Shown: positions 3,701-5,611 of the stretch, one piece after another
Layout of the letters: each line of letters starts with the position of its first letter
Position numbering within the stretch: the stretch's first letter is position 1
Assembly: GCA_031256695.1 (NCBI GenBank)
Contig: JAIRQB010000016.1
Location: 1-5,611 of the forward strand
Length of the DNA stretch: 5,611 nt
Source of the DNA: Elusimicrobiota bacterium
GTDB taxonomy: Bacteria; Elusimicrobiota; Endomicrobiia; Endomicrobiales; Endomicrobiaceae
Direction of reading: 5' to 3'
The notes under the pieces: generated by a model
Database searches by the model: none
Told to the model about the DNA's origin: nothing
The model's input: only the letters and a program-made list of their open reading frames with translations
Position numbers and translations under genes: made by a program

Positions 3701-5368
3701 ATAATGGGCGGGAATACAGACACAACTATTAAAAAAAGCGGCGACGCTGTTCTTTATATAAAAGAAACGGCGCAAGTTGATTATAAAGGCAAATTTGAAA
3801 TTTCTGAGGGCATTACAAATTTTTCAGTTATAAAAAGTTCCATCAATGTTTTGGAAATAGCGCAAGGCGCTAATTTCATTTTTGACGGCGAAACCGCTCA
3901 CGAAATTTATTTACAAAATTTAATTACAAGCGGGACTTTGAGCATAAATATTGACATAGCAGCGGGCATTTCAGACATTTTTGAAATAAGCGGCATAATG
4001 AAAGCGCTTGAAGGTTCTTCGCTATGCGTCAATTTTTACAATGGACTTTATTATTACGGCGACGATATAAATATCTTTCATCTTTATAACGGCTTTGCGG
4101 GCGGCGATTTAGATTTTTCATATTTACTCGGCAATGGGAGATATTCTTTGATTTTAGACCCCAATGAAGACAACAGCGGGCGCAGGCTCGCTAAACTCGG
4201 GAGATATTCTGTGATTTTAGACCCCAATGAAGACTGGATTAAACTTCAATATATAAGTCCGCCAAATCCTTCTGTGGGGTCTTTTTACGCTAATTTAAGC
4301 GCTCTTTCCGCTATGACGCTTGGAGGATATGGGATTTGGTCTGATGTCGGCAAAGTTTATATAGATTGGGGGGGGGGTGAGAGCGGAAGAGAATACGAGA
4401 AAAAAGAGATATGGATTGCGGGCGATACTTTTGGTTTAAACAATTTCAGCGGCAATGAAGATTTTAAAGTTTCAGCGCTTGGTTTTCAGGCGGGTTATGA
4501 TATTTTTAGAAATGGCGGTATTTTTGCTTCTTATCAATCTATGACGGCAAAACAGGGAGGGGTAAATGCGGCAATTGTTAATTTTGAAGGAGGCGCATAC
4601 AAGACTTGGAAAGCCGCCGATTCTTTTTTAGTCAGCGCTATAGCAAGTTTAAGTCATCAAAGTTTTGACATTGAATATCAGCTTTCCGCTTCATTTAGCG
4701 CAAACGCATTAAAATTTTTAGTAGAGGGCGGATACTTTAATATCAAAATGCCGCTTGATTTATTTATGGCTATGCGCGGGGCATATACAATAAGCGGCGA
4801 TATAGAAGACAGCGCGGCAGATTTTGAGGCGAACAATTATTATAAGGCTGAAATTTTAGCGGGAGCAAAGAAGGATTATAGAGCGTCGGATAAAATAAAA
4901 ATCAATGGGAAAGGTTTAGTGGGAGTTCCAATTATTGTCTCTCAGGAGCGTCCGAGCGTCAGAGCGGACGGCGATGAATTTTTTGGAGCAAAACAGAATG
5001 GTTTTTTTGGAGGACTTGAAATCAAGGGGCAATATGAAATAGACAAAAGGTTTGTTTTATTTGCCGATATAAAGTCTGAAATCGGCGCAGAGATGATGAG
5101 TTATGGACTTACTTTTGGATTGTCTTTTAGTCCGTCTGCTTCTTATAAAGGGACTGAAATTCTGCAATCTGAACCTTCAAAAGTTTCTGATAAAAAAGCG
5201 GGAGTGAAAGTTTCAGCAGATGAGAAAATAGATAAAAAAGCGGATACAAAAGAGACGGAAACATTGCAGAATAAAACGCAGGGCATTTCCAATCAAAAAA
5301 CTGCTGTAAAAAAGACAACTGCAAAAAAGACAACTGCAAAAAAGAAAACACCCAGACGCAAAAGATAA
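767..5368 (+). CDS. Pmp-like autotransporter adhesin with beta-helix passenger, C-terminal barrel and Lys-rich tail
   Basis: Probable surface-exposed type Va autotransporter. Residues 1-23 are a Sec signal peptide: MKRK, a hydrophobic core, and a likely cut after AQA23 or FA18; no good lipobox surrounds C16. The passenger (about 24-1190) is rich in Gly, Asn, Ser and Phe. It carries GGAI motifs at 353, 382, 753, 779, 806, 833 and 893, with variants GGLF 411, GGGI 865 and GGAF 921, spaced 26-33 residues apart and alternating with FxxN. This is the signature of chlamydial Pmp repeats. Two related modules (427-602 and 935-1109) show the passenger is duplicated. Residues 1213-1454 alternate in about 12 amphipathic strands, starting at EIWIAG and ending at YGLTFGLSF, and fit an autotransporter beta-domain. 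Residues 1455-1533 are a Lys-rich tail beyond the usual C-terminal aromatic. A G10 run encodes W1201-G1204. Ligand unknown; adhesion is inferred from the family. No catalytic motif was seen. Confidence 0.9.
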   Translation: MKRKLFFILILSASVCFAEKAQATSFDDFSNAIKNDNYDIDLSPYTPIIFTNTILGFPEYPYYQDNIGDSGTIRGLSGDDYAELKGAGYDWRGFFFRAKQMNWTGNLLISDFSLHIHQGQSAIFADGASEITFFNSSATFANNIEFIRCENSNLLFDNSTITFKDNESNFTLWGWGNSHFLNSQVTFIGGKFTIVRFSDLSFLNSTASFVNSSAYIGGPVTFYAIDSQMSWTEGGKVFEASLESYLFFERAVISFTSNTIDGAGGIAVGYGDTGEFNGTPRFTFTSATVNFIENTVQDGGIIFARQSSFTFINSSASFIRNSSASAMALFKRSEFYFYNSTALFIDNAGVSSGGAIFATDNSKIFFENSSLTFTGNKANFAGGAIFATDGSKIIFENSSVAFTGNKANFAGGLFYIGQNSGISIFAGGNDILFIDNSAAGRLNDIYFEGSDGYLELSANAGRQIIMEGGFLGGNYSSRITKTGDAFFHIKETAQVDYKGRFEILSGITSFSVTSSAIGTLQIADGASFILDGEIQHKIFLSNLDAEGFLRINIDLTNRVSDIFEIDDYLRAVEGSTLSINLYGSLGNDYHNINIFHIKQGIDNRLNGFFNYLFANGASNISVWYDYNNMSVGRYMIGRASANNWIYFNSVENTPWNIFAWDYRNVADGGIIFLNEYTKAEERYDSSGTVISIPIALGSATNSNFAIDGQGQVLYSEGRQDLGFRIFNSSITFTDITLEAFRASQDSTGTAESGGAIYADGSHLYFGDAVKFFSNGSNYGGAIYAKESNFYFYGEEIEFLSNGGNQGGAIYSTSSYFHIDGASLKFSGNNTNLGGAIVARNSSFVFSNSLINFENNAGSGGGDGYGGGIYSHYSTFTFSNSLINFSGNSSFLRGGAIYLQNSTFIFSNSQLNFLDNETTNYGGAFYIDGGSVIISGGNNDISFLGNKAGGNPNDFYFDLGGAYLELSANAGHTIIMDGGIMGGNTDTTIKKSGDAVLYIKETAQVDYKGKFEISEGITNFSVIKSSINVLEIAQGANFIFDGETAHEIYLQNLITSGTLSINIDIAAGISDIFEISGIMKALEGSSLCVNFYNGLYYYGDDINIFHLYNGFAGGDLDFSYLLGNGRYSLILDPNEDNSGRRLAKLGRYSVILDPNEDWIKLQYISPPNPSVGSFYANLSALSAMTLGGYGIWSDVGKVYIDWGGGESGREYEKKEIWIAGDTFGLNNFSGNEDFKVSALGFQAGYDIFRNGGIFASYQSMTAKQGGVNAAIVNFEGGAYKTWKAADSFLVSAIASLSHQSFDIEYQLSASFSANALKFLVEGGYFNIKMPLDLFMAMRGAYTISGDIEDSAADFEANNYYKAEILAGAKKDYRASDKIKINGKGLVGVPIIVSQERPSVRADGDEFFGAKQNGFFGGLEIKGQYEIDKRFVLFADIKSEIGAEMMSYGLTFGLSFSPSASYKGTEILQSEPSKVSDKKAGVKVSADEKIDKKADTKETETLQNKTQGISNQKTAVKKTTAKKTTAKKKTPRRKR
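1823..1996 (+). repeat. 87-bp in-frame tandem duplication in passenger
   Basis: Residues 353-381 and 382-410 are two near-identical 29-residue repeats, each opening GGAIFATD and ending FTGNKANFA. The bases are also closely similar (1823-1909 versus 1910-1996). This is the clearest Pmp-type repeat pair in the protein and corresponds to one beta-helix turn or slightly more. The nucleotide similarity suggests a recent duplication. Confidence 0.88.
2045..2572 (+). repeat. Passenger module A (residues 427-602), first copy
   Basis: This segment of about 176 residues begins GGNDI, contains YLELSANAG, IKETAQVDYKG, a SDIFEI block and INIFH, and aligns along its length with residues 935-1109. It follows the Pmp-type repeats in both places, so the passenger consists of two arrays each capped by this module. 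Parts are strongly conserved at the base level, for example the stretch encoding KETAQVDYKG. Confidence 0.85.
3023..3538 (+). repeat. Second Pmp-type GGAI/FxxN repeat array in passenger
   Basis: Residues 753-924 hold seven GGA[IF]-type repeats at 753, 779, 806, 833, 865 (GGGI), 893 and 921 (GGAF), with FxxN motifs such as FSGN, FENN and FLDN between them. The later repeats share FSNSLINF or close variants, encoded by nearly the same bases. Insertion of a Gly/Asp-rich stretch lengthens the 833 repeat to 33 residues. The pattern predicts a right-handed beta-helix stack. Confidence 0.85.
3569..4093 (+). repeat. Passenger module A (residues 935-1109), second copy
   Basis: This is the counterpart of residues 427-602, offset by about 508 residues. 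It shares GGNNDI, YLELSANAG, IKETAQVDYKG, SDIFEI and INIFH in the same order and nearly the same length (175 residues). Divergence is greater than in the 87-bp pair, so this is an older duplication. Confidence 0.85.
4136..4234 (+). repeat. 63-bp period direct repeat just before the barrel
   Basis: Bases 4136-4171 recur at 4199-4234 with one mismatch in 36, a period of 63 bases. The copies encode GRYS[L/V]ILDPNED at residues 1124-1135 and 1145-1156. The near identity and the period divisible by three point to a recent in-frame duplication in the linker between passenger and barrel. Confidence 0.88.
4368..4377 (+). repeat. G10 homopolymer in coding sequence, candidate phase-variation tract
   Basis: Ten consecutive G encode the end of W1201 and G1202-G1204, directly before the first barrel strand. 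With 11 G the next codon is TGA (the bases at 4378-4380). With 9 G a TAA is met at 4437-4439. Both outcomes lose the barrel and tail. Poly-G tracts of this kind switch surface proteins on and off in Neisseria, Helicobacter, Campylobacter and some chlamydial pmp genes. Length variation itself cannot be seen in a single sequence. Confidence 0.85.
5308..5348 (+). repeat. 15-bp tandem repeat encoding KKTTA units in the tail
   Basis: The unit AAAAAAGACAACTGC lies at 5308-5322 and again at 5323-5337, followed by a decayed partial copy (AAAAAAGAAAA). It encodes KKTTA, KKTTA and then KKKT near the C-terminus. Because the period is 15, changes in copy number would lengthen or shorten the basic tail without a frameshift. 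Confidence 0.85.
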
Positions 5369-5492
5369 AACCTCTTGTATTGTCATCAAAGGCAAAAGCG
5401 TAAGTCTTGTTGTCATTGCCAAAACTCGGGTGTCATTGCGTCTTGCGCAATTCTGATAGAGACAAGTGCGCTGCGCAAACACATAGCGCTGC
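5369..5492. other. 3' intergenic region, no clear terminator
   Basis: The region after the stop codon holds a weak GGCAA/TTGCC pairing (5391-5395 with 5416-5420, 20-base loop, no T-tract) and then palindromic elements. A 6-bp hairpin ATTGCG (5435-5440) / CGCAAT (5446-5451) with a TCTTG loop lies under the head CGGGTGTCATT. One 18-bp unit is at 5473-5490. No convincing intrinsic terminator and no coding frame are visible. Confidence 0.6.
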
Positions 5493-5506
5493 CGCAATCC
5501 ATTTTT
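5429..5506 (+). repeat. Palindromic element at the right end, continuing across the window junction
   Basis: Head GGGTGTCATTGCGTC, then a single 18-bp unit (5473-5490), then GCCGCAATCCATTTTT. The outer pair ATTGCG (5435-5440) / CGCAAT (5493-5498) competes with the closer CGCAAT at 5446-5451. The right arm and tail are the same bases that open the window at position 1, so the element would be whole across a circular junction. Confidence 0.65.
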
Positions 5507-5611
5507 CCTTTTGAAAGGCAAACAGCAGAAGCAAAAACGGACAAAAGCCCAAACCTTCCAGTGTCATTCCCGAGTTGCCCTCTATAAATAAGGCAACTCA
5601 AGAAGGCGGGA
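5493..5611. repeat. Right copy of 119-bp terminal direct repeat
   Basis: Identical over all 119 bases to 1-119. It ends inside the first 128-bp unit, and the following bases would be those at 120 onward if the ends join. The length of 119 equals a k-mer size commonly used by de Bruijn graph assemblers, which favours an assembly overlap rather than a biological terminal repeat. Confidence 0.95.

Noticed and set aside
5213..5521. Minus-strand 102-codon open frame overlapping the gene's 3' end
   Set aside because: It is antisense to the Lys-rich tail, giving Phe/Leu/Cys-rich low complexity, and begins in palindromic repeats.

Overview
The window holds one large gene inside a repeat-dense intergenic region. 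The gene (767-5368, + strand, 1533 aa) encodes a type V secreted autotransporter. It has a Sec signal peptide, a long right-handed beta-helix-type passenger built from GGA[IF] ... FxxN repeats like those of chlamydial polymorphic membrane proteins (Pmp), a 12-stranded outer-membrane beta-barrel (about residues 1210-1454), and an unusual 79-residue Lys-rich C-terminal tail. The organism is therefore a diderm (Gram-negative-type) bacterium with AT-rich coding sequence and prominent intergenic palindromes. The overall style resembles host-associated Elusimicrobiota, but that is a recollection-level impression and the window has no phylogenetic marker.

Layout: positions 1-296 are about 2.2 copies of a 128-bp tandem repeat carrying palindromes. 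Positions 297-540 are a mosaic of palindromic elements (heads TGTCATT, tails AATCC) and solitary 18-bp units (GCGCAAACACATAGCGCT). Positions 556-590 are a five-unit AT-rich heptamer array. Positions 604-753 are a second hairpin/module copy followed by a 5.4-copy array of the 18-bp unit, which runs up to the Shine-Dalgarno of the autotransporter gene. After the gene, 5369-5611 returns to the same palindromic repeats. I see no other credible gene, no RNA gene, no replication or transposase gene, and no clear intrinsic terminator.

Two things stand out. First, bases 1-119 and 5493-5611 are identical, and the match runs exactly to both window edges. That is what a circular assembly path of 5492 bp looks like. 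It could be a real circle, a tandemly repeated locus, or (I think most likely, because there is no replication gene and the overlap lies in a repeat) a false circle through a dispersed repeat. Second, a run of ten G (4368-4377) sits in the coding sequence just before the first barrel strand. Gain of one G gives an immediate TGA, and loss of one G gives TAA about 60 bases on, so either slip would remove the whole barrel. This has the design of a phase-variation (contingency) switch on a surface antigen. In-frame internal duplications (about 508 aa, 29 aa, 21 aa and 5 aa periods) suggest the passenger and tail evolve by repeat expansion.
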